From Mailhella massiliensis (GTDB taxonomy: Bacteria > Desulfobacterota > Desulfovibrionia > Desulfovibrionales > Desulfovibrionaceae): a stretch of DNA of 64,000 nt. Position 1 is the first letter of the stretch. Every line of letters begins with the position of its first letter. Positions 1 through 7,778 of this stretch are shown in pieces. Where the stretch lies: the NCBI RefSeq assembly GCF_900155525.1, contig NZ_LT706951.1, positions 410,508-474,507 on the forward strand, read 5' to 3'. A program made the position numbers and the translations under genes. The notes beneath the pieces are model-generated. The model saw only the letters and a program-made list of their open reading frames with translations, had not been told where the DNA came from and ran no database searches.

Positions 1-416
1 GGTTCTCCCATGGGCATGTGGCCGCGCATCTTCCTTCGTGGAGCGACGTGCCCGCGGAGGAGGCGGAGCGGGTATGCGCATGTCTTGAGGATGCCAGAAC
101 GCATGAGCCCGAAAATGTTCAGGAAAACATGAGTCATGTGCTCGTTGCGCTGCATAACGGCTTCTGGCGTCTTCTTCATGCCGGGAATGCCGGAGCCGGT
201 GTGCGCGCCACGGTAATGCGCGGAGGCGACGCCGCAGCCAACGGGGCCGTGGCCGGTGCGCTGCTCGGCGCGGCGCTGGATATCGATTCCTTCCCCCATC
301 AGTGGGCGGACGCCGTGCTTGCCTGTATGCCGAAGGAAGGCCGGGTTGCCCGCCCGAGGCCTGAGGCGTACTGGCCCATGGATTTCATGCCTCTGGCGGA
401 GAAGCTTCTCGGCTGA
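1..416 (+). CDS. ADP-ribosylglycohydrolase family protein, C-terminal part (5' end outside window)
   Basis: The reading frame is open to the left edge, so the GTG at 18 is probably internal and the gene starts outside the window. The visible C-terminus has the MRGGD...GAVAGALLGA block that normally ends the ADP-ribosylglycohydrolase (DraG/ARH) fold. Family members remove ADP-ribose from proteins or small molecules using two Mg ions. In typical members the block reads GGDTDT or GGDSDT; here the two positions after GGD are alanines and the next is Asn, so a metal ligand seems to be missing. Either this is a divergent or inactive member, or the substrate differs. A strong hairpin follows the stop codon. 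Confidence 0.7.
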   Translation, partial: FSHGHVAAHLPSWSDVPAEEAERVCACLEDARTHEPENVQENMSHVLVALHNGFWRLLHAGNAGAGVRATVMRGGDAAANGAVAGALLGAALDIDSFPHQWADAVLACMPKEGRVARPRPEAYWPMDFMPLAEKLLG

Positions 417-467
417 AGAAGTCCTGCTTTCTGATGGAGCCAATGCCTCAGAGAGACATGAAGAACA

Positions 468-510
468 TGCAGAAACGGCGGCGGATGAACCATCCGCCGC
501 CGTTTCTGCA
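468..510. terminator. 20-bp perfect hairpin between convergent genes
   Basis: Arms 468-487 and 491-510 are perfect inverted repeats of 20 bp around the 3-nt loop AAC. The hairpin lies between the stop codons of the convergent genes ending at 416 and 543, where a bidirectional terminator is expected. Neither side has a real T tract, so the role is inferred from position and stem strength. Confidence 0.6.
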
Positions 511-542
511 GAAAATACCCGCATCCGGGAAGGGAACCTTCG

Positions 543-1706
543 TCACCGGCCCTCATGACGGGAATAGAAGAAAAGCAGGAGAAATCCGACGGCGGCTCCC
601 GCTGCTCCCAGACATGCCGTACCGGCATAGCCGAACCCTGCGTCGATGGACAGACCGCCGAGGAAGGCCCCCAGCGCGTTGCCTGTGTTGAAGCCTACCT
701 GCGCCATGGCCGCGCCGAGCATTTCGCCTCCTCTGGCATTCTGCAGCAGAAGCATCTGCTGCGGCGCGGATATGCCGAAGAGGCAGGCCGTGCAGAGGAA
801 CAGAAGGCACAGCGCCGCCGCAAGACCGGTTCCCAGCAGAAAAAGCGCCAGCAGGCTTACGGCCATGACTCCCTGCATCCCCGCCGCTATGACCGCCGGT
901 CTGAAGCGGACGGAAAGCCTGCCGCTCAGAGAATTGCCCAGTACCATGCCCGCCCCGGCAAAAGCCATGACCAGCGTCATCTTTCCCGGTTCCAGACCGG
1001 AAACCCCCGTCAGAAACGGCGAGACATAGCTGTACCAGCAGAACATGCCTCCGTTGCCCAGAACGATGGCCAGAAAGATGAGCCAGGGCTGAACACTGCC
1101 GAGAAAGCGGAACTGTTCGAGAAACCCCGTGTGTTTGAGTCCCGGGAGCTTCGGTACCCAGATAAGCACGCAGATGATGACGACCACGCCCGTGCATGCC
1201 ACGAGCGCATAGGCCATCCGCCACGATACAAGGTGCGTGAGGAGCGTGGAACAGGGGACGCCGCCGAGGTTGGCAATGGTGGCCCCGGCAATGACGATGG
1301 ATACCGCCAGAACGGAAAACGCCTTTTCCACCAGCTTGTCCGCAATAATGGCGGCCACGCCGAAATAGGCTCCGTGGGGCAGGCCCGCGATGAACCGTGC
1401 GGCAAGCATCAGGGAGGGGTGCGTCGCCATCGCGGTCAGCGCGTTGCCCGCGATGAAGAGGAGCATGAGGACCAGAAGTATCCCGCGCAGGGGGCGGGAG
1501 CGTGCCGTCATGACGGTAAGAGGCGCGCCTGCGCATACCCCGAGGGCGTAGGCGGAAATAAAGTGCCCCGCCTCGGGAATACTCACCGCGAGGCTTCCGG
1601 CAACTTCGGGCAGAACGGCCATCATGGAAAATTCCGACATGCACACGCCGAAGGTGCCGAGGGAAAGGGCCAGCAGACTTTTGAAAACGGGATAGCTTAT
1701 CTTCAT
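543..1706 (-). CDS. MFS transporter, drug/sugar-efflux (AraJ/YdhP-like) type
   Basis: A 387-residue hydrophobic protein with about twelve predicted membrane helices. It begins MKISYPVFKSLLALSLGTFG and carries the early 'CMSEFSMMAVLPEVA' segment typical of DHA1-type proton-coupled efflux carriers of the AraJ/YdhP/Bcr group. The frame is open for a further 107 codons upstream, but the start at 1706 was chosen because the first helix and the family N-terminus begin there; the upstream residues are not protein-like. A ribosome site is weak (GGGGCG about 9 nt upstream). The substrate cannot be told from sequence; export of a small metabolite or drug across the inner membrane is likely. Confidence 0.75.
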   Translation of the reverse strand: MKISYPVFKSLLALSLGTFGVCMSEFSMMAVLPEVAGSLAVSIPEAGHFISAYALGVCAGAPLTVMTARSRPLRGILLVLMLLFIAGNALTAMATHPSLMLAARFIAGLPHGAYFGVAAIIADKLVEKAFSVLAVSIVIAGATIANLGGVPCSTLLTHLVSWRMAYALVACTGVVVIICVLIWVPKLPGLKHTGFLEQFRFLGSVQPWLIFLAIVLGNGGMFCWYSYVSPFLTGVSGLEPGKMTLVMAFAGAGMVLGNSLSGRLSVRFRPAVIAAGMQGVMAVSLLALFLLGTGLAAALCLLFLCTACLFGISAPQQMLLLQNARGGEMLGAAMAQVGFNTGNALGAFLGGLSIDAGFGYAGTACLGAAGAAVGFLLLFFYSRHEGR

Positions 1707-2111
1707 GGAATGCGCCCCGGAGCGCGGGGAAAAAGGAAAGAGAACCCCATGGCCTTTGGCCCTGAGGCTGGGCCTGCTGCGGCAATGCCGGTTCGCCGCC
1801 TGCGGGAAAACGCAGACTTCCGGCTGGAGATGATCGGCGGAAAGCCCCTGTTCCTTTTCGGAAAGTTCCAGCAAAAACAGCATGATTTTCCGCGTGAATC
1901 GCCCGGCCTTTGTGTAGTGGGGCAGGGCGCTTTCGTCAAGAGCCGGGATTCCGTTTTTTTCAGGGCGTTTCCCTGCCTTGCGCCGGACAAGGTCTGTCTG
2001 AGCTGCGCAGGCGGCAGGGGAAATCATGGCCGGGGATTTTGTCGCCGTATCCGGGCAGAAAAGACCGGCAGAAGCTTCCGCTGCCGAAAGGCCGTAGCCG
2101 GATGGGGACGC
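1707..2111. other. 405-bp intergenic region, no gene seen
   Basis: This lies between the MFS gene and the secreted hydrolase gene, both on the minus strand. The long reading frames across it have proline/arginine-rich compositions typical of antisense frames in GC-rich DNA. It presumably holds the MFS promoter, but no clear -35/-10 pair was found. Confidence 0.4.
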
Positions 2112-3635
2112 CTACTGGGCGTTTTCCCTGCCCAGCACTCTGTTGAAGAACTCCTGCAGTACGGAGACGAGGCGGGTATGCACGGCCTCTCGCGTTTCCT
2201 GATCCACGCTGTTGCAGAGCGTGGCGAGCGGACCCGCCGGGTCGGAATCGGGGCAGGGGGCCTGAAGCGCCGGTGCGTCGGCATGGTTCAGAAGCATGTA
2301 TTCCGGTCTGTGGCCCAGCATGTCCACAAAGCGTTCCGCCTGTTCCGAAGGTCTGTTCCATCCGTCCAGTTCCGCTCCTATGAACAGGGAAGGCGTACTT
2401 ACTGCGGCCAGACTTTCCCTGCTGAACAGCATGGAGAATCCGGGCGAAACGAAGACCATGGCCTTGAAGCGGGCATCCGCCACGGGGCTGTGATGGGAAA
2501 GCGGCGGCAGAAGGGGCAGCGCTACCGGGGGAGTGGGCAGCGCGTCGGATCTGGCAAGGCGGAGCTGGCGATGATGGCTGCGGGATACGGAATCGGAAAG
2601 ACGGCGGAAAAGCTGACGCCTTGCCTCCACGGCGGTATGCATCATGGCCGTTTTTTCCTCCCTTTCCAGAGAACGATGCTTCATGCTGGCGACAAGCTCG
2701 TTCATTCTGGCGGAAAGATACGGCGAACACCAGGGGCTGTCGGAAGGATGCAGCAGGGAAGCCACGTCCGGCGAAATACCTTCGTCGGCATAGGCGGGAG
2801 TGACCAGAAAGTTCTGCAGAAAGGTGCCGGCGGGCGCATCCGGCGAGGGCGTGTGCTGCGCCGCGGGTCTGAGAGGGACGGCCTGCGGCAGCGATATGGG
2901 CGGTACGGAACCCTCGGGGCGTACATCCTTCTCCACGGCTTCGGGCAGAGTTTCCTCATCCGGCGCAGGTGCGGGAGGAATGTCTTCCTGTACGGGAACG
3001 GCCGCTTCCGCGCCTTCGCAGAAGGAAGGCCATGCATCGGGGGTCAGCTTTCCTCCGGCAAGCAGCAGTCCTGCGGAAGAAGGCATACCGAATCCCAGAA
3101 AGCCTATGCGCGAACGGTCGGCTTCCTTGCCTATCTGGGGATGTTCCAGCACGAGATCCAGCGCGGCCCGGAGCTGGAGCGCCCGTACCGGCAGTTCCCT
3201 GTCGGAAAAGAGCAGGGCCATGTCCTCGCCGTTGTCGTGGTCGTGCGTGGGGGCGGCCACGATGAATCCGCGCGCGGCCAGAGCGGCGGCAATGTCGTGA
3301 TGCGTCCATGCGGAACCCGTGACGTCGTGCGAAAGAACGATGACGGGCCACGGTCCCTGCATGATGGGAGCGTTGCGCGCGGCGCGGAAGGTCCAGTCCC
3401 CCACCTTTACGCTGCCTGCCTTGCGGCGTGTGGGGTACCACACGCCCATGTGTATCATGAGGCGCTGGGCGGGCAGACTGGAGGAAAGGGTACGGTAGCC
3501 TGCATAGACGTTCTGCTTGCTCTGCCTTGCCTCGACGCCGGGGGCGGCAAGGAGCAGGGAAAGGACGAAAACGAAGAGTACGCCGAGCGGCGCACGCAGT
3601 CGGAAGGTATGAAGGAACGGAAAGCGCTCAAGCAT
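2112..3635 (-). CDS. secreted alpha/beta hydrolase, dienelactone-hydrolase/PAF-acetylhydrolase-like
   Basis: A 507-residue protein with an N-terminal signal sequence (basic start, hydrophobic core to about residue 32, AAPGVEA cleavage-like end), so probably periplasmic. The following region matches predicted dienelactone hydrolases and PAF-acetylhydrolase-like lipases: GVWYPTRR, then VIVLSHDVTGSAWTHHDIA, where a Ser would be expected to follow His later in the fold, and the GFLGFGMPSSAGLLLAGG stretch around residues 175-195, where the nucleophile elbow normally lies. The canonical G-x-S-x-G is changed to GFGMPSS, so the exact nucleophile is unclear. A proline-rich insertion (about 225-290) interrupts the fold. 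The substrate is unknown. It has its own transcription context; the cvpA-mazG terminator lies upstream. Confidence 0.6.
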   Translation of the reverse strand: MLERFPFLHTFRLRAPLGVLFVFVLSLLLAAPGVEARQSKQNVYAGYRTLSSSLPAQRLMIHMGVWYPTRRKAGSVKVGDWTFRAARNAPIMQGPWPVIVLSHDVTGSAWTHHDIAAALAARGFIVAAPTHDHDNGEDMALLFSDRELPVRALQLRAALDLVLEHPQIGKEADRSRIGFLGFGMPSSAGLLLAGGKLTPDAWPSFCEGAEAAVPVQEDIPPAPAPDEETLPEAVEKDVRPEGSVPPISLPQAVPLRPAAQHTPSPDAPAGTFLQNFLVTPAYADEGISPDVASLLHPSDSPWCSPYLSARMNELVASMKHRSLEREEKTAMMHTAVEARRQLFRRLSDSVSRSHHRQLRLARSDALPTPPVALPLLPPLSHHSPVADARFKAMVFVSPGFSMLFSRESLAAVSTPSLFIGAELDGWNRPSEQAERFVDMLGHRPEYMLLNHADAPALQAPCPDSDPAGPLATLCNSVDQETREAVHTRLVSVLQEFFNRVLGRENAQ

Positions 3636-3737
3636 ATCCGGCGATGTGATGCGGCATGTCCCTTTGCACCGTGCTCTGTTCGTCGGGCAGAAACGGAAGC
3701 GTCCGTGTGCCGGGCGGGCAGGGGCGACGCAGGGAAA

Positions 3738-3760
3738 GGAACCCCGCAGAGCGGGGTTCC
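3738..3760 (-). terminator. intrinsic terminator of cvpA-mazG
   Basis: Arms 3738-3747 and 3751-3760 are perfect (GGAACCCCGC with its complement) around a 3-nt loop. Reading on the minus strand the stem is followed by TTTCCC. It sits 5 bp after the mazG stop. Confidence 0.75.
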
Positions 3761-3764
3761 AGGA

Positions 3765-4616
3765 TCAGGCTTCGGGGTTTTCGCGCGGAGCGGCGAAGTC
3801 TACGGCGGCTCCGGTTTTCAGTTCAGGTTCGGCGGCCTTGACTTCATTCCAGAGCTCGTCCTTTTCATCGAGGCTGAGGGCCTTGAAATCGAGTCCGCGT
3901 TCCCGGGCCAGGGCTTCCATGGCGTCGAAGCGGGCGCGGAAGCGGTTCGCGGCGAAGTCCACGGCGGCTCCGGCCTTCACGCCCATGCGACGGCCGAGTT
4001 CTACCAGCGTGAATATCATGTCGCCGAGTTCGTGTTCTTTGGCCTCGTCGCTCCCGGAGGCGCGCGCATCCAGCAGTTCCAGCCATTCCGCCTCGACCTG
4101 CCGTTCCACTTCCTCGTCGTCGTCCCAGGTGAATCCTGCGCCGGCGGCCTTGGCGTGCAGGCGGTAGGCCTTGGTGAGCGGCGGCAGGCCGGAAGGCACG
4201 GAAGAGAGGGTGCCCCTGGGTTCCCCGGCCTCGCTTTCCTTTTCCGCCTTCTTGATGGCGGCCCAGTTCTTCATGAGCTGATCGATGCTTTCGCACCCCG
4301 CGTCGCCGAAAACATGGGGGTGGCGGCGGGTCATCTTGTCCGCCCCCATCTTCAGCGCGTCTCCCAGGGAAAACTGCCCGGCAAGTTCAAAGCGGCGCGC
4401 CATGAGCAGCAGAACGAAAAGCAGATCGCCCATTTCATCGCAGGCATGACCGGGTTTGCCGGAGCGGATGGCATCCACCAGTTCGTGGCATTCCTCTATA
4501 AGATATTCGCACATGGAAAGGGGCGTCTGTTCCCTGTCCCAGGGGCACCCCTTTTCCGGGTCGATAAGCTGATTGACGACATTCTGAAAGCGGAGAAGCT
4601 GTTCCTGCTCGTTCAT
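3765..4616 (-). CDS. mazG: nucleoside triphosphate pyrophosphohydrolase MazG
   Basis: A 283-residue MazG, near the usual length of about 265. It hydrolyses NTPs or dNTPs to the monophosphate and pyrophosphate, cleaning aberrant nucleotides and lowering (p)ppGpp stress in other bacteria. The N-terminal module shows CPWDREQT, the metal-binding EECHELVDAI (EExxE) and DEMGDLLFVLL (ExxD) motifs. The second module repeats the fold with EAEWLELLDA and HELGDMIFTLVELGRR. The C-terminal tail contains a short duplication of AAVDFAA, mirrored in DNA. It is cotranscribed behind cvpA with a 38-bp gap. Confidence 0.92.
   Translation of the reverse strand: MNEQEQLLRFQNVVNQLIDPEKGCPWDREQTPLSMCEYLIEECHELVDAIRSGKPGHACDEMGDLLFVLLLMARRFELAGQFSLGDALKMGADKMTRRHPHVFGDAGCESIDQLMKNWAAIKKAEKESEAGEPRGTLSSVPSGLPPLTKAYRLHAKAAGAGFTWDDDEEVERQVEAEWLELLDARASGSDEAKEHELGDMIFTLVELGRRMGVKAGAAVDFAANRFRARFDAMEALARERGLDFKALSLDEKDELWNEVKAAEPELKTGAAVDFAAPRENPEA
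3791..3979 (-). repeat. 30-nt direct duplication inside the 3' end of mazG
   Basis: Positions 3791-3820 and 3950-3979 agree at 27 of 30 bases and in frame encode the repeated peptide around AAVDFAA. The downstream copy forms the last residues of the protein. Confidence 0.8.
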
Positions 4617-4654
4617 GATGGACTCCTGAACATAAAGAGCGCGGGGCGCGCGGA

Positions 4655-5140
4655 TTACATGGGGGGAAGGTGCAGATCAAGGGAACCGGCGAGACTCTGG
4701 ATGAAGCGCATGAGCGGGGGCAGAATCTGCGATTCCTTCACCACCGGCACGTTGGGCAGCAGGCGCACGGCGATATAGCCGATGACACCCGCGAAAATGA
4801 GACCCTTGGCAAGGCCTGCCAGCAGGCCGAGCATACGGTCGATGCCGCCTGCGAAGGCGGATTCGAGCATACGGTGCAGGGCATGGGCCGCAAGCCCCAC
4901 CGCCAGTATGCCCGCCAGGAAAAGGAGGGCCATGGAAAGCATGGGCGCAAAGCCGGGGGAAACGCCGTACTGGGAAAGCACGGGCGCAAACTGGGCGCTG
5001 AATGTCCGCGCGAGCAGAATACCCGCGGCCACGCCGAGCAGCCCGGCCACTTCCTGGACAAGCCCCCGGATCAGACCTTTGACGCTGAAAAAGAGCAGGA
5101 TGATCAGAAGGGCGGTATCAAGCAGGTTGATTTGAAACAT
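4655..5140 (-). CDS. cvpA: CvpA family inner-membrane protein
   Basis: A 161-residue protein with four predicted membrane helices and the CvpA-family start FQINLLDTALLIILLFFSVKG, followed by the conserved GLVQEVAGLLGVAAG. CvpA is needed for colicin V export in E. coli and affects envelope integrity; its molecular activity is not settled. GAGG lies 8 nt before the ATG. It is the first gene of the cvpA-mazG operon, driven by the promoter at 5178-5205. Confidence 0.9.
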   Translation of the reverse strand: MFQINLLDTALLIILLFFSVKGLIRGLVQEVAGLLGVAAGILLARTFSAQFAPVLSQYGVSPGFAPMLSMALLFLAGILAVGLAAHALHRMLESAFAGGIDRMLGLLAGLAKGLIFAGVIGYIAVRLLPNVPVVKESQILPPLMRFIQSLAGSLDLHLPPM

Positions 5141-5177
5141 AGGACCTCAATGGTTCCTCAGGGGAAGGTGTGGCGGT

Positions 5178-5205
5178 ATTGTAGAGGAACGGACGGGAGT
5201 GTCAA
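5178..5205 (-). promoter_or_regulatory. sigma70 promoter of cvpA-mazG
   Basis: Minus strand TTGACA (5200-5205), 16-bp spacer, TACAAT (5178-5183). Transcription would start about 30 bp before the cvpA ATG. Both hexamers are at or one base from consensus. Confidence 0.85.
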
Positions 5206-5445
5206 GAAAAAGCGGGATGCGGGACGCGTCGGACTTCCGGGCGGCGGCAGGAGGCTCTTCATGCGGAATGCGGGGAGGGAGCATACGCCTTCCTTTCGTC
5301 GGAGAACCTGCGGCAGAGTATGGACAAAAGCGTTTTCGGGCATACTTGCATAAAGGAAAAAAAGGGGTGAATCTCATATGGGCCCGGAGGGGAAGGATGT
5401 TCCGCCCCCGACCGGGCACGATATCGCCCGAAAAGGAGAATAGTC
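5206..5445. other. intergenic region between divergent cvpA and nitroreductase
   Basis: Besides the cvpA promoter, this divergent region should carry the nitroreductase promoter, but no convincing -35/-10 pair was found on the plus strand. A purine-rich run (AAAGGAAAAAAAGGGG) lies near 5352-5367. No open frame here looks like a gene. Confidence 0.4.
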
Positions 5446-5967
5446 ATGAAAGAGACGTTGCAGGATATCAGGACCCGCCGCAGCTGCCGTAAGTTCCAGT
5501 CCCGCCAGATAGGCGACGAGGAGCTGAACGCCATTCTTGAAGCCGGAACCTGGGCCCCTACGGGCCGGGGCGCACAGTCTCCCGTCATGGTGGTGGTGCA
5601 GGATAAGGACACCATCGCCAGGCTGTCGAAAATGAATGCCGCCGTTCTCGGCACTTCGGGCGACCCGTTCTACGGCGCGCCCACGGTGGTTGTCGTGCTG
5701 GCCGACAGAACCCGTCCCACCTGTGTGGAAGACGGTTCTCTGGTCATGGGCGATCTCATGCTCGCCGCTCATGCGGTGGGGGTCGCTTCGTGCTGGATTC
5801 ACCGTGCCCGCGAGGTCTTCGACAGCGAGGAAGGCAAAGCTCTGCTCAAGAGCTGGGGCGTGGAAGGCGATTATGTGGGCGTGGGCCACTGTGTGCTGGG
5901 CTATGCCGACGAACAGGGCGAGGCTCCGGCCAAGCCCCGCAAGGAAAACTACGTCATCCGCGTATAG
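5446..5967 (+). CDS. nitroreductase family protein
   Basis: A 173-residue protein of the compact FMN-binding nitroreductase family, which reduces quinones, nitro groups or flavins with NAD(P)H as a dimer. The start RTRRSCRKFQSRQI and the following APTGRGAQS are the phosphate/FMN-binding elements; AAHAVGVASCWIHRAREVF and GVGHCVLGYADE are the conserved C-terminal blocks. AAGGAG lies 8 nt before the ATG. It precedes the hydrogenase maturation genes, but a hairpin with a T tract separates them, so full cotranscription is uncertain. The substrate is unknown. Confidence 0.88.
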   Translation: MKETLQDIRTRRSCRKFQSRQIGDEELNAILEAGTWAPTGRGAQSPVMVVVQDKDTIARLSKMNAAVLGTSGDPFYGAPTVVVVLADRTRPTCVEDGSLVMGDLMLAAHAVGVASCWIHRAREVFDSEEGKALLKSWGVEGDYVGVGHCVLGYADEQGEAPAKPRKENYVIRV

Positions 5968-5996
5968 TTGAAGTTCTGCATGAACTTTTTCCCGTG

Positions 5997-6035
5997 CGGG
6001 GCGGCGCGTTGCCGCGCGTGCCCCGTACGATTTTT
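5997..6035 (+). terminator. intrinsic terminator or attenuator after the nitroreductase gene
   Basis: A GC-rich stem (CGGGGC/GCCCCG plus GCGCG/CGCGC across a small internal loop, 5997-6025) is followed by TACGA and five Ts. It separates the nitroreductase gene from the maturation genes and may only partly stop transcription. Confidence 0.65.
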
Positions 6036-6061
6036 CCTCCATTCCGTTCACGGAGAATAAC

Positions 6062-6310
6062 ATGGGCGAATCACGCATAGGCACGGTGGGCATCGTGGTG
6101 GACAACCCGGAAGCCACGGCCGGCATCAATGCCATTCTTCATGACTATGCCGACATCATCGTCGGCAGGCTGGGCATTCCCTACCGCAGCCGGGGCGTTT
6201 CCATCATCGCGCTTGCCGTGGACGGCAGCATGGACGCCATTTCCGGCATGACGGGGAAAATAGGCAAAATTCAGGGCGTGTCCGTCAAGGCCGCCATTTC
6301 AAGGCGGTGA
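6062..6310 (+). CDS. TM1266-type iron-only hydrogenase system regulator
   Basis: An 82-residue protein with the ACT/NikR-C-like ferredoxin fold of the TM1266 family: RIGTVGIVVDNPEATAGIN at the start, then GRLGIPYRSRGVSIIALAVDG and a final GKLGxxxGVSVK-like strand. These proteins are found beside [FeFe]-hydrogenase and H-cluster maturation genes and are annotated as putative regulators; a ligand has not been defined. GGAG lies 7 nt before the ATG. The stop lies 3 bp before hydE, so the two are translationally close. Confidence 0.88.
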   Translation: MGESRIGTVGIVVDNPEATAGINAILHDYADIIVGRLGIPYRSRGVSIIALAVDGSMDAISGMTGKIGKIQGVSVKAAISRR

Positions 6311-6313
6311 ATC

Positions 6314-7507
6314 ATGGATATGCAGCGCTGTCTTGCGGTTCTTGATACCTTGAGCGAGGGCCGCCTGCCGGAACAGGGAGAAATGGCATCCTTCATCGAT
6401 GCCTGCGCCCCGCAGGCCTTCGCCGGTTCCGTGCCGGAGGAGGCTTCCGAACGGGAAGCGGAGTATCTGGCGCTTGCCGGTCTTTCTTCCGGTCCTGCCG
6501 CAGCCCCGGCGGGGGAACCGCTTTCCGTGGAAGAGGCGGAAGCCGTCCGGGCCGTGCTTTTCGAGCGGGCCAGGGCAAAGGCGCAGGAGCACTTCGGAAC
6601 GAAGATCTACATCCGCGGCCTCATAGAAATTTCCAACATCTGCCGCCAGAACTGCCGCTACTGCGGCATACGTTTTTCCAATACCGAAGCGCAGCGCTAC
6701 CGCCTTTCGCCTGAGGATATTCTGGAATGCTGTGAACACGGCTACGCGCTCGGCTTCCGCACCTTCGTGCTGCAGGGAGGGGAGGATGTGTGGTTCACCG
6801 ACGAGCGGCTTGCGGGCATTGTAGGCGGCATCAAGGCTTCCTGGCCCGATTGCGCCGTGACGCTTTCCGTAGGAGAAAGACCGCTGGAATCCTACCGCCT
6901 TCTCCGCCGCGCCGGGGCCGACCGTTTTCTTCTGCGTCACGAAACCGCCGATCCCGCGCATTATGCGCTGCTGCATCCTGCGGGCCAGCGCTGGCGGAAC
7001 CGCATGGACTGCCTTGATGCGCTCAAGTCGTGTGGCTATCAGACGGGGGCGGGCTTCATGGTGGGGTCTCCCTGGCAGACCTCGGCATGTCTTGAGGAAG
7101 ACGTGCGCTTTCTGTACCGTTTCCAGCCGGAGATGGTGGGGATAGGTCCCTTCATTCCCCATGTCGATACGCCCTTTGCCCGCTTCCCCGCGGGGGATGT
7201 GGAAAGAACGCTGGTCATGGTGGCCATGGTGCGTCTGCTTCTGCCCTTTGCCATGCTTCCTTCCACCACGGCGCTGGGCACGGCCGCAGGAGACGGGCGG
7301 GAACGCGGCATTCTTGCCGGAGCCAATGTGCTTATGCCCAACCTTTCGCCGAAGGAGGCCCGCACCCGTTATCGTCTGTACAACAACAAGCTTTCCGAAG
7401 GTGCGGAATGTGCGGACAATCTTGCGGCGCTGAAGGAGCGCATCCGGGCCATAGGCTACGACATCGTGGTCGACAGAGGCGATTTCTGCCGGGAGGGCGC
7501 GCTTTAG
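6314..7507 (+). CDS. hydE: [FeFe]-hydrogenase H-cluster radical SAM maturase HydE
   Basis: A 397-residue radical SAM enzyme involved in building the dithiolate-bridged diiron subcluster of [FeFe]-hydrogenase. The SAM-cluster motif C-x3-C-x2-C is Cys110, Cys114, Cys117 in NICRQNCRYCGIR. It continues with the HydE-typical GFRTFVLQGGED and GAGFMVGSPWQT blocks and PFIPHVDTPF. The N-terminal 70 residues are longer and more alanine-rich than in many HydEs. HydF follows, but neither HydG nor a hydrogenase catalytic subunit is in the window, so they must lie elsewhere. Confidence 0.93.
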   Translation: MDMQRCLAVLDTLSEGRLPEQGEMASFIDACAPQAFAGSVPEEASEREAEYLALAGLSSGPAAAPAGEPLSVEEAEAVRAVLFERARAKAQEHFGTKIYIRGLIEISNICRQNCRYCGIRFSNTEAQRYRLSPEDILECCEHGYALGFRTFVLQGGEDVWFTDERLAGIVGGIKASWPDCAVTLSVGERPLESYRLLRRAGADRFLLRHETADPAHYALLHPAGQRWRNRMDCLDALKSCGYQTGAGFMVGSPWQTSACLEEDVRFLYRFQPEMVGIGPFIPHVDTPFARFPAGDVERTLVMVAMVRLLLPFAMLPSTTALGTAAGDGRERGILAGANVLMPNLSPKEARTRYRLYNNKLSEGAECADNLAALKERIRAIGYDIVVDRGDFCREGAL

Positions 7508-7589
7508 ATGCACCGCGGGGCTGCTCCGGTCCGCACGCCATGTCTGTCGTGCGCCGAGCAGGGAAGCGCCGCCTTGTTTTCCGATGAAA

Positions 7590-7630
7590 GGCCGCAGCCT
7601 GCTTCTGCAATGTTGCAGAGGGCTGCGGCC
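7590..7630 (+). other. long hairpin in the hydE-hydF intergenic region
   Basis: Outer arms 7590-7599 and 7621-7630 (GGCCGCAGCC with its complement) enclose an inner stem CTGCA/TGCAG. A second hairpin, AGCGCCGT/ACGGCGCT (7739-7756), stands just before the hydF ribosome site. The 271-bp gap is otherwise without a gene, which is unusual inside a maturation operon. These structures could tune or separate hydF expression; no known riboswitch class was recognised. Confidence 0.5.
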
Positions 7631-7778
7631 AGGGGATTCCTGCCTTGCGTAAAGCCGCAGAGGCAGAACCCGGGGCCTGCTTTTGAGCGGCGTGGCCTCC
7701 AGCCGCCTTTCCGTCCAGGGCGGAGGGCGTTCATAAGGAGCGCCGTGTACGGCGCTTCCGGTTCAAAAGGAGAATTTC

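Noticed and set aside
555-4778. Very long plus-strand frame (1407 codons)
   Set aside because: It runs antisense through four genes with clear domains and ribosome sites; its composition (Gly, Arg, His-rich) is that of a GC-rich antisense frame.
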